This document shows, piece by piece, positions 1-8,716 of a stretch of DNA of 64,000 bases. The notes below the pieces were generated by a model that worked only from the letters and a program-made list of their open reading frames with translations, ran no database searches and was not told the DNA's origin. A program made the position numbers and the translations under genes. The DNA comes from Limnobacter parvus. GTDB lineage: Bacteria > Pseudomonadota > Gammaproteobacteria > Burkholderiales > Burkholderiaceae_B. How positions within the stretch are numbered: the stretch's first letter is position 1; the number at the start of each line of letters is the position of its first letter. The DNA lies in the NCBI RefSeq assembly GCF_024623725.1, contig NZ_JANKHG010000017.1:597265-661264 (forward strand), in the 5' to 3' direction.

Positions 1-702
1 CAAAAACGCTTTCAAACACGCTTCTGCCTGGGGTCTTCCACCGTGTTGACGATGCGCTTTGTCGGTGAAATGCTTGGGGTAAAAATGATCAACTTTCCCC
101 CACGTAGGCCATGGTGAGTGGTTCAAGGGCACGCAGGGCAAGCCATTTTCCTGTAACTGGGTGTGCAGGGCTTGTGGAAAATCAAACTGCATAGCCTGCG
201 GCAAGTCATCGAACACAGGCACAGGCAATACGGGCTTGCGCATGGTTTCAAGCCAAAGCTTGCCCCACTCATCGCGGTTTTTTAAGCGACGCACTACCGC
301 ATTGTTTGCGAATTCATGCCATTTGACTTGCTTGTTTTTGCACCAGGCCTTTATTTCCCTGTCGCGTTGAAAACTGGCCCAATTACCAGTTTCTTCATGG
401 CTGTAGAGCGAGAGCTGATCAACGCCTGATAGAGCCAATGTTTGAAATGCGACCAAGGCATTCGCTTTGGCGAGAAACAATGGCACATGCTCGGGAAGCT
501 GACTCGCCAATGCTTCCAGACATTCGCGGGCAAATTCAAAATGCTGGGGGGCGCTGTCAGGCTGTTTGATCAGTTTGGGTTCAAGGCAATACAGCAAGGC
601 CACACGACCACCTTGTGCGCGTGCGGCTTCAACGGCCATGTGCAGGGGCGCATGGTCGCTTAAACGAATGTCTTTTTTTAACCAAACAAGGTGCAGGTGC
701 AT
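1..702 (-). CDS. phr: Deoxyribodipyrimidine photolyase / cryptochrome family protein (N-terminal part, cut by window edge)
   Basis: The reading frame is open from the ATG at 702 to base 1, giving about 234 residues of a gene that continues outside the window. The N-terminus (MHLHLVWLKKDIRLSDHAPL) is the typical start of the photolyase Rossmann domain, which carries the antenna chromophore. Near the edge a GGRPQAEACLKAFL segment matches the linker (GG..A...L..F) leading into the FAD-binding helical domain, which lies outside. The family repairs UV-induced pyrimidine dimers with blue light; some members are photoreceptors, and the part visible here cannot separate the two. The gene follows the rRNA methyltransferase gene by 48 bases, and a LexA-type box lies in that gap. 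Confidence 0.88.
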   Translation of the reverse strand, partial: MHLHLVWLKKDIRLSDHAPLHMAVEAARAQGGRVALLYCLEPKLIKQPDSAPQHFEFARECLEALASQLPEHVPLFLAKANALVAFQTLALSGVDQLSLYSHEETGNWASFQRDREIKAWCKNKQVKWHEFANNAVVRRLKNRDEWGKLWLETMRKPVLPVPVFDDLPQAMQFDFPQALHTQLQENGLPCVPLNHSPWPTWGKVDHFYPKHFTDKAHRQHGGRPQAEACLKAFL

Positions 703-721
703 GCAGGCAACTTCAAAATAC

Positions 722-741
722 CACTGTTTAATTGTACAGTG
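722..741 (-). promoter_or_regulatory. LexA (SOS) box upstream of the photolyase gene
   Basis: The sequence is CACTGT, eight bases, ACAGTG: a perfect six-base inverted repeat containing the CTGT-N8-ACAG core of the LexA operator known from E. coli and other proteobacteria. It ends 20 bases before the photolyase start codon and lies between that gene and the stop of the upstream methyltransferase. SOS control of the photolyase gene is inferred; the match itself is direct. Confidence 0.75.
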
Positions 742-750
742 TATTTGATT

Positions 751-1572
751 TTACCGCCGTTGCCTGAATTGTTCAAACAAACACACTGCGCTGCTGCTGC
801 CCACATTCAGGCTTTCGATTAGTGTGCTTTGCGGAATGCGAATGTGCTGCGTGGCGCGGTCCAGCCAAGGCTGGCTAACGCCCTGCCCTTCGCTGCCAAA
901 AACCCAAACACCTGCCGGTTTCAGGTCAGCTTCAAACAGATCCACACTTTTCGGGTGCAGGCTGGTGACCCGAATTGAAATTTTGCCTTGTTGGGCTGTT
1001 AAGGCTGCAAGCAATTCACTTTCTGAAAACAGTTGCAGGCTGAACTGAGCCCCCATGCCGGCACGCAGCACCTTGTCGCTCCACACCCATGCGCTGTGAT
1101 CACTTACGGCCACTTGATAAACACCCGCTGCCACGCAGTTTCGCAGCAATGTGCCCACATTGCCGGGGTCTTGAATCCCATCAAGCAAGGCCACTTCTTT
1201 ATTTAAATCAATTGCTGCACTGGCATTCACGGGCTCAAAAAATATCATCGGCCCAGTGGGGCTTTTCAGTTTGCTCAATTTGGCATACAAGGAATCGGCC
1301 AACACCAAGCATCGCACTTCCCCATTTTCCAGCACATCGCTAAGCGCCGACATGGTCAGCCATTCAGGCTTGTTCAAAAGGCTCTGCGGTATCCAGACGG
1401 ATTCAATATTCACGCCGGGCAGGTGCAACAAGATTTCGGCCAGGTGTAAGCCTTCAGCGGCCGCCAGGCCGCTTTGCCGCAATGCATTGTTTGAAGAAAG
1501 CAGCTTGATGGCCGATTTCAGTCGCTCATTCTGGGTCGACTCAATGGTGGTGAAATTGCGCTCGTAACTCAT
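751..1572 (-). CDS. TrmH/SpoU-family RNA 2'-O-ribose methyltransferase
   Basis: A 273-residue SPOUT-class methyltransferase that would transfer a methyl group from S-adenosylmethionine to a ribose 2'-OH of rRNA or tRNA. The three SpoU motifs are visible in the C-terminal half: LLDGIQDPGNVGTLLRN (motif 1), VWVFGSEGQGVS (motif 2) and IRIPQSTLIESLNVGSSSAV (motif 3). The N-terminal part resembles the substrate-binding domain of RlmB/TsnR-like proteins. The gene starts 8 bases after rnhB and is probably the last gene of the lpx operon. The target nucleotide cannot be told from sequence. Confidence 0.88.
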   Translation of the reverse strand: MSYERNFTTIESTQNERLKSAIKLLSSNNALRQSGLAAAEGLHLAEILLHLPGVNIESVWIPQSLLNKPEWLTMSALSDVLENGEVRCLVLADSLYAKLSKLKSPTGPMIFFEPVNASAAIDLNKEVALLDGIQDPGNVGTLLRNCVAAGVYQVAVSDHSAWVWSDKVLRAGMGAQFSLQLFSESELLAALTAQQGKISIRVTSLHPKSVDLFEADLKPAGVWVFGSEGQGVSQPWLDRATQHIRIPQSTLIESLNVGSSSAVCLFEQFRQRR

Positions 1573-1580
1573 GGGTTCTT

Positions 1581-2237
1581 TTAAAAAGGCAGGCCTTGTT
1601 GCTCGCGTTCCAGTGCCTCGCGCACCGGTCGAAAGGACTTTCGATGTACTTGCGTTGCACCATATTGCATCAATAAGGCCATGTGGCGAGCGGTCGGGTA
1701 GCCCATGTGCACATCGAATTCATATTCCGGATATTGCTGAGCGTGGGTTTTGCACCATTCATCGCGGGCTACCTTGGCCAAAATCGATCCCGCTGAAATT
1801 GCCGGTATTTTTGTGTCGCCCTTTACCACCGCAACTGCTTTGTAGGGCCACTTGGGCAGCTTGTTGCCATCGACTGCGATCAGGCATTGCTCAGGTTTTA
1901 GCCCCGCCTGTTGAACCACCGCATCGACGGCACGCCACATGGCGAGCAAACTGGCCTGAAGAATGTTTACGCGATCAATTTCTTCAACTGTGCCATGCGC
2001 CACAGCCCAAGCCGGTGCCAATTCCTGAATGCGAGCTGCCAACAGTTCGCGCTTTTTGGGTGTTAGTGTTTTGGAGCAGGCCAAGCCTTCGATGGGGTTT
2101 GGAGAGTCAAGCAAAGCGGCGCCGGCCACAACCGGGCCGCACAGCGGGCCACGCCCTGCCTCATCTACCCCAATGATGACCAAACTGTGCGCTGCTGCAA
2201 AGGCCTGAAGTTCGGACCATTCCTGAAACTTAGCCAT
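1581..2237 (-). CDS. rnhB: Ribonuclease HII
   Basis: A 218-residue endoribonuclease that cuts RNA in RNA-DNA hybrids and starts removal of misincorporated ribonucleotides from DNA. The hallmark VDEAGRGPLCGPVVAGA stretch carries Asp25 and Glu26. The other expected metal ligands are Asp123 (AVDGN) and Asp141 (VKGD), followed by the ISAGSILAKVARDE motif. The start overlaps the end of lpxB by 8 bases, which suggests translational coupling. The lpxB-rnhB pairing is common in proteobacteria. Confidence 0.96.
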   Translation of the reverse strand: MAKFQEWSELQAFAAAHSLVIIGVDEAGRGPLCGPVVAGAALLDSPNPIEGLACSKTLTPKKRELLAARIQELAPAWAVAHGTVEEIDRVNILQASLLAMWRAVDAVVQQAGLKPEQCLIAVDGNKLPKWPYKAVAVVKGDTKIPAISAGSILAKVARDEWCKTHAQQYPEYEFDVHMGYPTARHMALLMQYGATQVHRKSFRPVREALEREQQGLPF

Positions 2238-3399
2238 TAATCACCTGCTGAATAACGCTGCCAGCAATTTCGCCAGATGGTTTTAGTAAACGCTGGTGCT
2301 GTTCGGCAAATAGGTTTTCCAGCCGCTGGCGGTTGGCGTCGTTGTCGAGTTGAAACAGTGCAGCCTTGGCCAGTGCTTGTGGTGTGGCCTCATCTTGTAG
2401 CAGTTCTGGCACTGCAAATTCATTCAGCAAAATATTGGGCAAGCCCACATAGGGCATGTAGCCCTTGCCTTTCATCATCTGGTAGCTCAGCCAAGGCATT
2501 TTGTAGGCAATCACCATGGGTTTGCGGTACATCATCGCCTCCAAAGTGGCGGTACCGCTGGCCAGCATTACCGCGTCTGCGGCAGCCATGCATTCATGCG
2601 ATTTGCCCTCGACCAAAGTCCAGCGATCAAGCAGCTCAAGGGGAATCATGGCTTTAAACAGAGCCAACAGTTCACTGGCAGGTGGCATGGGGGTTACAAA
2701 ACGTAGGTTTGGTTTGTGTTTCAGTAACTCAACGGCGGCGTGCAGAAAGGCTGGTCCAATGTGTTTCACTTCTGCCCCGCGGCTACCTGGCAGTACAGCC
2801 AGCAATTGCCCTTCATTTTGAAGATTCAGTTTGGCGCGGTGAGCGTTCTGATCAATTATTTCTGGCACCAGGGCTGCCATAGGGTGACCAATGTAAGTGG
2901 CGGAAATGCCTTCTTTGGCCAAAATTTCAGGTTCGAACGGGAAAATGCAAAGCACATGGCTGCAAGCTGCTTTTATTTTGTGAATGCGTTCCATGCGCCA
3001 AGCCCAAATCGACGGGCAAACCAGGTGCACGGTGGGCACGCCGCTTTCGCGCAGGGCCAACTCAAGGTTCAAAGTAAAATCGGGCGCGTCTACCCCCACG
3101 AACACTTTTGGTCGACGCACTGTTGACCAGTGTTCAATCAGGTTTTTGCGCATTTTTAGCAAACGCGGCAAGTGGCGAATTACTTCAACATAGCCACGGA
3201 CCGAAAGTTCCTCCGAACCATGCAAGGGATTAACGCCCAGTTCTCGTAGTTTGGGCCCGGCAATGCCTTCCATTTGCAGCGGCTGGTTTTGAATCAGGTG
3301 TTCAATGGCGAGCGCACCAATCCAGTCGCCAGATGCCTCACCCACAGCAATGGCCAAATCAACCTGGGCTGAAGGTGAAGATGAGGGGTACTTTGTCAT
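2230..3399 (-). CDS. lpxB: Lipid-A-disaccharide synthase
   Basis: A 389-residue GT19 glycosyltransferase that joins UDP-2,3-diacylglucosamine and lipid X into the lipid A disaccharide at the inner face of the cytoplasmic membrane. Family signs are the N-terminal AVGEASGDWIGALAIEHL segment, the VGVDAPDFTLNLE motif and the C-terminal nucleotide-sugar part with SGTATLEAMMYRKPMVIAYK. Length is normal for the family. It lies 3 bases after lpxA and overlaps rnhB. Confidence 0.97.
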   Translation of the reverse strand: MTKYPSSSPSAQVDLAIAVGEASGDWIGALAIEHLIQNQPLQMEGIAGPKLRELGVNPLHGSEELSVRGYVEVIRHLPRLLKMRKNLIEHWSTVRRPKVFVGVDAPDFTLNLELALRESGVPTVHLVCPSIWAWRMERIHKIKAACSHVLCIFPFEPEILAKEGISATYIGHPMAALVPEIIDQNAHRAKLNLQNEGQLLAVLPGSRGAEVKHIGPAFLHAAVELLKHKPNLRFVTPMPPASELLALFKAMIPLELLDRWTLVEGKSHECMAAADAVMLASGTATLEAMMYRKPMVIAYKMPWLSYQMMKGKGYMPYVGLPNILLNEFAVPELLQDEATPQALAKAALFQLDNDANRQRLENLFAEQHQRLLKPSGEIAGSVIQQVING

Positions 3400-3402
3400 G
3401 CC

Positions 3403-4191
3403 TTAGCGAACAATGCCGCGGGTGGCTTCGTCCAAAAACACCTTCATGTATTCCAAATGTGCTTTTGCATCATCAGGCGCAGCATCTTTCAAGGTGCCTA
3501 TTGCATCTTTGGCCTCAGCAACGCTTAGGCCTTGCCTGTAAATGGCCTTGTAAGCACGCTTGATATTCAAAATCGTATCAGGTGAAAACCCCCGGCGCTT
3601 CAAGCCTTCCGAGTTAATGCCTGCAGGCACCGCAGGGTATCCCGCAGCCATGACAAATGGCGGTACATCTTGCATCAACTTGGTTTGAAAGGCGGTCATG
3701 GCGTGGTCACCAATCCGAATGAATTGGTGCACACCGCTCATACCGCCCAAAATAACCCAGTCGCCAATCACAACATGGCCTGCCAGTTGCACACTGTTGG
3801 CAATAATGGTGTGGCTACCGATGTGGCAATCGTGCGCAATGTGCACATACGCCATAATCCAGTTGTCGTTGGCCATGGTGGTTTTGCCACCGTCTTGAAC
3901 TGTGCCGGTGTTAAAGGTGCAGTATTCACGAACGGTATTCCGGTCACCGATAATCAGCTCCGTGAGTTCGCCTTTGTATTTTTTGTCTTGCGGGTCGCCA
4001 CCAATAGTTGCGCTGCCATGAAAAACATTGTCTTCACCAATGGTGGTGCAGCCGCTGATCACCATGTGCGGACCAATTTTGGTGCGCGCGCCGATTTTTA
4101 CATTGGGACCAATCACTGAAAACGGCCCTACTTCAACTGTGCTGTCCAGTTCTGCCTTGGGGTCAATGATTGCAGACGCATGAATTGGCAT
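3403..4191 (-). CDS. lpxA: Acyl-ACP:UDP-N-acetylglucosamine O-acyltransferase
   Basis: A 262-residue left-handed beta-helix enzyme that performs the first step of lipid A synthesis, moving a 3-hydroxyacyl chain from ACP to UDP-GlcNAc. Hexapeptide repeats run from about residue 6 to 180, followed by a helical C-terminal domain. The segment YVHIAHDCHIGSHTI holds the catalytic histidine region. Full family length. The start follows the fabZ stop by 13 bases. Confidence 0.97.
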   Translation of the reverse strand: MPIHASAIIDPKAELDSTVEVGPFSVIGPNVKIGARTKIGPHMVISGCTTIGEDNVFHGSATIGGDPQDKKYKGELTELIIGDRNTVREYCTFNTGTVQDGGKTTMANDNWIMAYVHIAHDCHIGSHTIIANSVQLAGHVVIGDWVILGGMSGVHQFIRIGDHAMTAFQTKLMQDVPPFVMAAGYPAVPAGINSEGLKRRGFSPDTILNIKRAYKAIYRQGLSVAEAKDAIGTLKDAAPDDAKAHLEYMKVFLDEATRGIVR

Positions 4192-4204
4192 TTGAGCGTA
4201 TTCC

Positions 4205-4669
4205 TTAAACTTCGCGGGCGGTACACATTAAATTGGCCAAGGCAACCACATTGCCATCAACCAGCGCTTTGGCAGCATATTTCCAGATGCCGCGTGACAC
4301 ACGTTCAACTCGAACATCCAGCATCAAAACGTCGCCTGGCACCACTGGGCGCTTGAATCGGCAATCATCAATGCCCACAAAGTAGTACACCAAATTTTTG
4401 TTGGGCGATGCTTCCATGGACTTGAATGAAAGCAAACCCGCTGCCTGGGCCAAAGCTTCCATAATCAGCACGCCGGGCATTACCGGGTGAATTGGAAAAT
4501 GACCGGGGAAAAAAGGCTCGTTGTAGCTGACGTTTTTCTGGGCAAGAATTCGAACATTGGGTTCAAGCTCAAGCACCCGATCAACGAGTACAAAGGGATA
4601 ACGATGCGGCAAATTTTCCAAAATGCCTTTGATGTCCATAACTGGCGTATTCATAGCTTCTGAGTTCAC
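4205..4669 (-). CDS. fabZ: 3-hydroxyacyl-ACP dehydratase
   Basis: A 154-residue hot-dog-fold dehydratase of fatty acid elongation. The active-site segment [20 protein letters not shown] contains His57 and Glu71, matching the catalytic pair of FabZ. Its place between lpxD and lpxA is the usual one. FabZ competes with LpxA for 3-hydroxyacyl-ACP, so shared transcription helps balance phospholipid and lipid A. A slightly later ATG (codon 6) is an alternative start. Confidence 0.97.
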   Translation of the reverse strand: MNSEAMNTPVMDIKGILENLPHRYPFVLVDRVLELEPNVRILAQKNVSYNEPFFPGHFPIHPVMPGVLIMEALAQAAGLLSFKSMEASPNKNLVYYFVGIDDCRFKRPVVPGDVLMLDVRVERVSRGIWKYAAKALVDGNVVALANLMCTAREV

Positions 4670-4687
4670 ATTGATGTAAATTTAGGT

Positions 4688-5797
4688 TTATTGTTTTTTC
4701 AACTTATTTCTCAATTCACGCACTTCACCGCGTAACTTAAGCAATTGTTTGAGAGTAACCGCAGTTTTCTCCCAATCCTTGTGGCCTTGTAAAGGGAAAA
4801 TGCCGGTGTAGGCACCTGGCTCCTTAATGCTGCTCATCACCACAGACGCACCTGAAACATGTGTACCGTCCGTAATATTCAGGTGACCAAACACCATGGC
4901 AGCACCGCCGACCGTGCAACGTGCGCCAATGCTCGTGCTGCCTGCAACGCCCACGCAACCAGCCATGGCTGAATGCTCACCCACCGTCACATTGTGAGCG
5001 ATCTGAATTTGGTTATCCAGTTTCACGCCAAATCCAATCAGAGTGTCATCCAAAGCGCCGCGGTCAATTGTGGTGTTGGCACCAATTTCAACATGGTCAG
5101 CGATTACAACTTTGCCCACTTGGGGAATTTTTATCCAGGTACCTTTCTCGTTGGCAAAGCCGAAACCGTCTGCACCAATAACCACACCTGAATGAATGAT
5201 GCAGTTTGAGCCAATCAAGCATTCATCGTACACAGTCACATTCGGATATATTCGGCTGTCAGAACCGACTTCAACATGGTTACCCAATACCACACCCGCT
5301 TCTATTCGGCTACCCGCGCCTATCTTTGCATGTGCACCAATCACGCAGTTGGCGGAAACACTGGCTGTTAAGGCTATTTCAGCAGTGGGATCAACCACTG
5401 CACGTGGGTGTATGCCAGGTGCAGGTTTGAATTCGCTTTTGGCAACCCACCATTGCTGAATTTTCGCGTAATACAAATAGGGATCGTTGACCAACCAGGC
5501 AATGGTTTCAACCGCTTCACTTGAATTGTTTTCCAGATACTCGCAAACCTCACCATACTGCGTTTCGCGGATCAGCACTACGCCTGCCTTGGTCAAAAGC
5601 AACTGATCACGAAATTTCGGGTTGGTTAGAAAAGCAAGATGACATGACTCTGCTTTTCCCAGGGCTTGAATGCCTTTTAACAAAAGGGAATTTGCGTAGG
5701 CTGTTTGATCCGTGAGAGCATTTTTAGCGTTGAAGGAAGCCAGGCGTCCACCAAATTCGGCGACCAAATCGCCCAGCTTCGTTTCAATAAAATTCAT
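4688..5797 (-). CDS. lpxD: UDP-3-O-acylglucosamine N-acyltransferase
   Basis: A 369-residue trimeric acyltransferase for the third step of lipid A synthesis. An N-terminal uridine-binding domain (about residues 1-100) is followed by a long run of hexapeptide repeats. A basic C-terminal helix ([18 protein letters not shown]) is typical of the family and contacts acyl-ACP. The [20 protein letters not shown] part is highly conserved in LpxD. It lies 9 bases after skp. Confidence 0.96.
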   Translation of the reverse strand: MNFIETKLGDLVAEFGGRLASFNAKNALTDQTAYANSLLLKGIQALGKAESCHLAFLTNPKFRDQLLLTKAGVVLIRETQYGEVCEYLENNSSEAVETIAWLVNDPYLYYAKIQQWWVAKSEFKPAPGIHPRAVVDPTAEIALTASVSANCVIGAHAKIGAGSRIEAGVVLGNHVEVGSDSRIYPNVTVYDECLIGSNCIIHSGVVIGADGFGFANEKGTWIKIPQVGKVVIADHVEIGANTTIDRGALDDTLIGFGVKLDNQIQIAHNVTVGEHSAMAGCVGVAGSTSIGARCTVGGAAMVFGHLNITDGTHVSGASVVMSSIKEPGAYTGIFPLQGHKDWEKTAVTLKQLLKLRGEVRELRNKLKKQ

Positions 5798-5806
5798 TGA
5801 CTCGCT

Positions 5807-6328
5807 TTACTTCGCGCTGTCCAAGCTGGTAAGCACTTGGTCAGTGATGTCGATGCGCTTGTTGGCATACACAGCTTCCTGGAAAATGATGTCATAGTTT
5901 TCCTTTTCAGCGATTTGGCGAATAATGCGGTTAGCGCGTTCTACAAGTTCGCCAACCACCTGATTCTTGCGCTGTGCCAAGTCTTCCTCAAACTCACGGC
6001 GCTTGCGCTGAAAGTCACGGTCCATTTCGGCCAAGTCACGCTGGCGGCGAACCTTCTCCGCTTCTGGCAACGTGATTGCGTCTTTATCCAGTTTTGTGGC
6101 TTCGGTTTTCACCTTGGTCGCCAAATCTTCCAGTTCTTTTTGACGCTTGGAAAAGTCGCGCTCCAGCTTCTTCTGCGACTCTACAGCGAACTTCGAATCG
6201 CGCAAAATCCGCTCGGTATTGACGAATCCGATCTTGTTTGCTGCTTGCGCATGGCTCAACATCGGCAAAACAATTGCCACTGACAGCACACCACCGATCA
6301 ACATTTTTTTCAAACTATTCAAAACCAT
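5807..6328 (-). CDS. skp: OmpH/Skp family periplasmic chaperone
   Basis: A 173-residue protein with a signal peptide (about residues 1-29, ending near SHAQA) and a long, charged, heptad-rich helical region. This fits the jellyfish-shaped Skp trimer that holds unfolded outer-membrane proteins in the periplasm. A VNTERILRDS segment after the signal is typical of OmpH-like proteins. It lies 30 bases downstream of bamA, whose product receives Skp clients. Confidence 0.93.
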   Translation of the reverse strand: MVLNSLKKMLIGGVLSVAIVLPMLSHAQAANKIGFVNTERILRDSKFAVESQKKLERDFSKRQKELEDLATKVKTEATKLDKDAITLPEAEKVRRQRDLAEMDRDFQRKRREFEEDLAQRKNQVVGELVERANRIIRQIAEKENYDIIFQEAVYANKRIDITDQVLTSLDSAK

Positions 6329-6358
6329 TCTCCAATATAAATCTGAATTTTTCAGGCT

Positions 6359-8665
6359 TTAGAAGCCCGTACCAATCGTGAATTGAACACGCTGGGTTTC
6401 ATCTTGTGGCTCAGTATTCAAAGGCACACCCAAACTGAATTTCAGTGGGCCCACCGGCGATAACCAAGAAATACCCAGACCAGTCGAGTATCTAAGCTCG
6501 CCAAATTTCACCTTTTCATTGCTTTGGAACACATTGCCGGCATCCAGGAAAGTGAATGCGCGGAATGTTCGATCTTTCGTCATGCCAGGAATCGGGAAGA
6601 AGAACTCGGCGTTGGCAATGACCCGCTTGGAGCCGCCCACCGGAACGTTGTCCAGATCGCGAGGGCCCAGTGTTGATGAACGGTAGCCTCGAACCGTACC
6701 AATACCACCTGCATACACATTTCGGAAAATCGGGTATGGCGAGTCGCCCAAACCAAAGCCACCAGTAATTTCACCATTAAGGGCCAGCGTGTATTGCTTG
6801 CCGATCGGGAAATACACTTGCTCTTGGTAAGTGGTGCGAATGAACTCCTGGTCTCCCAGCGGTGTTGCATACTCCGCCGTCAGGCGGGTAACCCGGCCAC
6901 GTGTGGGCGAAATGGCAGAGTCTCTCGTATCAAACGAGTATCCGGCATTCAAAAGAACTGCATAGCTCGAATTCCCGAAGTCGTTGACGTATTGCTGGAA
7001 ACGTGCGGGACTAAAGGGGCCTACTTCAAGGTCGGTACCTTCGTAGCCTGCGCCAAATGAAATTCTCTCAAATTCGCTGATTGGATAGCCAAAACGCAGG
7101 CCAGCACCCGTTGTTTCGATGATGTAATCACCCAGATTCAACTCGCTTGGATCGGTGCGGCGGTTGTAAACCTCAAAGCTACGGGAAACACCGTCAATAG
7201 TGAAATACGGGTCGGTCTGTGAAAATGAAATGGTGCGATTCACCCGGCTGGTGTTCAGTTCCAACCCAACGGTTTTACCAGTACCAAACAGGTTCTGCTG
7301 TTGAATGGCTGCCGACAGCACCAAACTGTCGGTACTGGAAATACCCGCGCCAAGGAGCAAATTGCCGGTCGGTTTTTCTTCAACCTGCATGTTTACATCG
7401 ATTTGATCTGATGTGCCAGGAACAGGCTGGGTTTCAATTTCCACATTTGAGAAATAACCCAATCGGTCCACGCGTTCTTTTGAGAGCTGGATTTTTCGAG
7501 AATCGTACCATGACGATTCAAACTGCCGAAATTCGCGACGAACTACTTCGTCTTTTGTCCTCGTGTTTCCACCCACATTCATGCGGCGCACATAAACCCG
7601 CTTGCCTGTGTCCACTGCCACATTGATATTCACAACGCGGTTCTCACGGTCCAGTTCGGGTATCACGTTTGCATTTGCGAACGCATAACCATAGTTGCCC
7701 AAGCGATCTTGTATGGCTTTGGTGCTGTCGGTGATCAATTCGCCATTAAACGTCTCGCCTTTTCTCATTTGAAGCAAAGAACGCAGTTCTTCATCTCGCC
7801 CCAAAAGTTGACCGCTCAATTCCACATTGCCAAACGAGAATTTGTCGCCTTCTTTCACTGTGATGGTGATGAAAATGTCTTGCTTGTTCGGTGCAATCTG
7901 TACTTGGGTATTTTCGATATTGAAATCGGCATACCCACGGTTCAGATAAAACGAACGCAACTTCTCAACATCACCACTTAACTTTTGGCGAGAGTACTGG
8001 TCGTTTTTCGAGTACCAGGACATGAAGCCACTGGTGCTCAGTTCAAACTCGTCGAGAAGCTCTTCTTCGCTAAAGTCTTTGTTGCCAAGAATTTTCAACT
8101 GTTTGATGGACGCTGATTCGCCTTCGTCGACATTGAACACAATGCCCACCCGATTGCGGGCCAGTTCATCAACTCGTGTTTGTACTTGGGCACCGTACTT
8201 GCTGCGTGAAAGATATTGGCGCTTTAATTCTTGTTCGGCTTTGTCCAGCAAAGATCGGTCGAATATTAACGACTCACCGATCCCAACGCCTTTGAGCGCC
8301 TCTTTCAGCGTTTCCTTGTCGAATTCTTTGGTGCCGTTAATCTCGACCGAGGCAATCGCAGGACGCTCAACCACGGTGACAACGAGCACATCGCCTTTGG
8401 CGGAGATTTTTACATCTTCGAAAAAACCTGTCGCAAACAGGGAGCGAATCGCTTGAAGCGCTTTCTCGTCAGTGAAAGTATCACCCACACGAATAGGCAA
8501 GTAACTGAATACCGTGCCGGCCTCGGTGCGTCTCAGACCTTCAACTTCAATGTCTTTAACGACGAACTGGTTGGCCTGGGCGTGCACGACGCTCACAGAC
8601 AATGCGCAGGTGGCCACGACTGGATAAACCAAGCGCGCTGGAAACAGAGTACTTCTAATTGTCAT
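6359..8665 (-). CDS. bamA: Outer membrane protein assembly factor BamA
   Basis: A 768-residue Omp85 protein. A signal peptide ends near VVHAQA, followed by five POTRA domains (to about residue 425) and a 16-strand barrel. The conserved GTVRGYRSSTLGPRD in the barrel contains the VRGY motif of Omp85 loop 6, and the last residues (VQFTIGTGF) end in phenylalanine as outer-membrane barrels do. It is the core of the BAM machine inserting outer-membrane proteins. It lies between rseP and skp, the normal order. Confidence 0.97.
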   Translation of the reverse strand: MTIRSTLFPARLVYPVVATCALSVSVVHAQANQFVVKDIEVEGLRRTEAGTVFSYLPIRVGDTFTDEKALQAIRSLFATGFFEDVKISAKGDVLVVTVVERPAIASVEINGTKEFDKETLKEALKGVGIGESLIFDRSLLDKAEQELKRQYLSRSKYGAQVQTRVDELARNRVGIVFNVDEGESASIKQLKILGNKDFSEEELLDEFELSTSGFMSWYSKNDQYSRQKLSGDVEKLRSFYLNRGYADFNIENTQVQIAPNKQDIFITITVKEGDKFSFGNVELSGQLLGRDEELRSLLQMRKGETFNGELITDSTKAIQDRLGNYGYAFANANVIPELDRENRVVNINVAVDTGKRVYVRRMNVGGNTRTKDEVVRREFRQFESSWYDSRKIQLSKERVDRLGYFSNVEIETQPVPGTSDQIDVNMQVEEKPTGNLLLGAGISSTDSLVLSAAIQQQNLFGTGKTVGLELNTSRVNRTISFSQTDPYFTIDGVSRSFEVYNRRTDPSELNLGDYIIETTGAGLRFGYPISEFERISFGAGYEGTDLEVGPFSPARFQQYVNDFGNSSYAVLLNAGYSFDTRDSAISPTRGRVTRLTAEYATPLGDQEFIRTTYQEQVYFPIGKQYTLALNGEITGGFGLGDSPYPIFRNVYAGGIGTVRGYRSSTLGPRDLDNVPVGGSKRVIANAEFFFPIPGMTKDRTFRAFTFLDAGNVFQSNEKVKFGELRYSTGLGISWLSPVGPLKFSLGVPLNTEPQDETQRVQFTIGTGF

Positions 8666-8716
8666 TCAGATCGTTCCTACCAGCCGGTATCGGCTGGAAC
8701 CAATATGTGAAGGCTG

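Noticed and set aside
1-750. Small plus-strand open frames near the left edge
   Set aside because: The minus strand encodes a clear photolyase N-terminus across this stretch; the plus-strand frames are its shadows.
1571-2176. A 201-codon plus-strand frame over rnhB
   Set aside because: It mirrors rnhB, has Pro/Arg/Cys-rich composition and no ribosome site or known domain.
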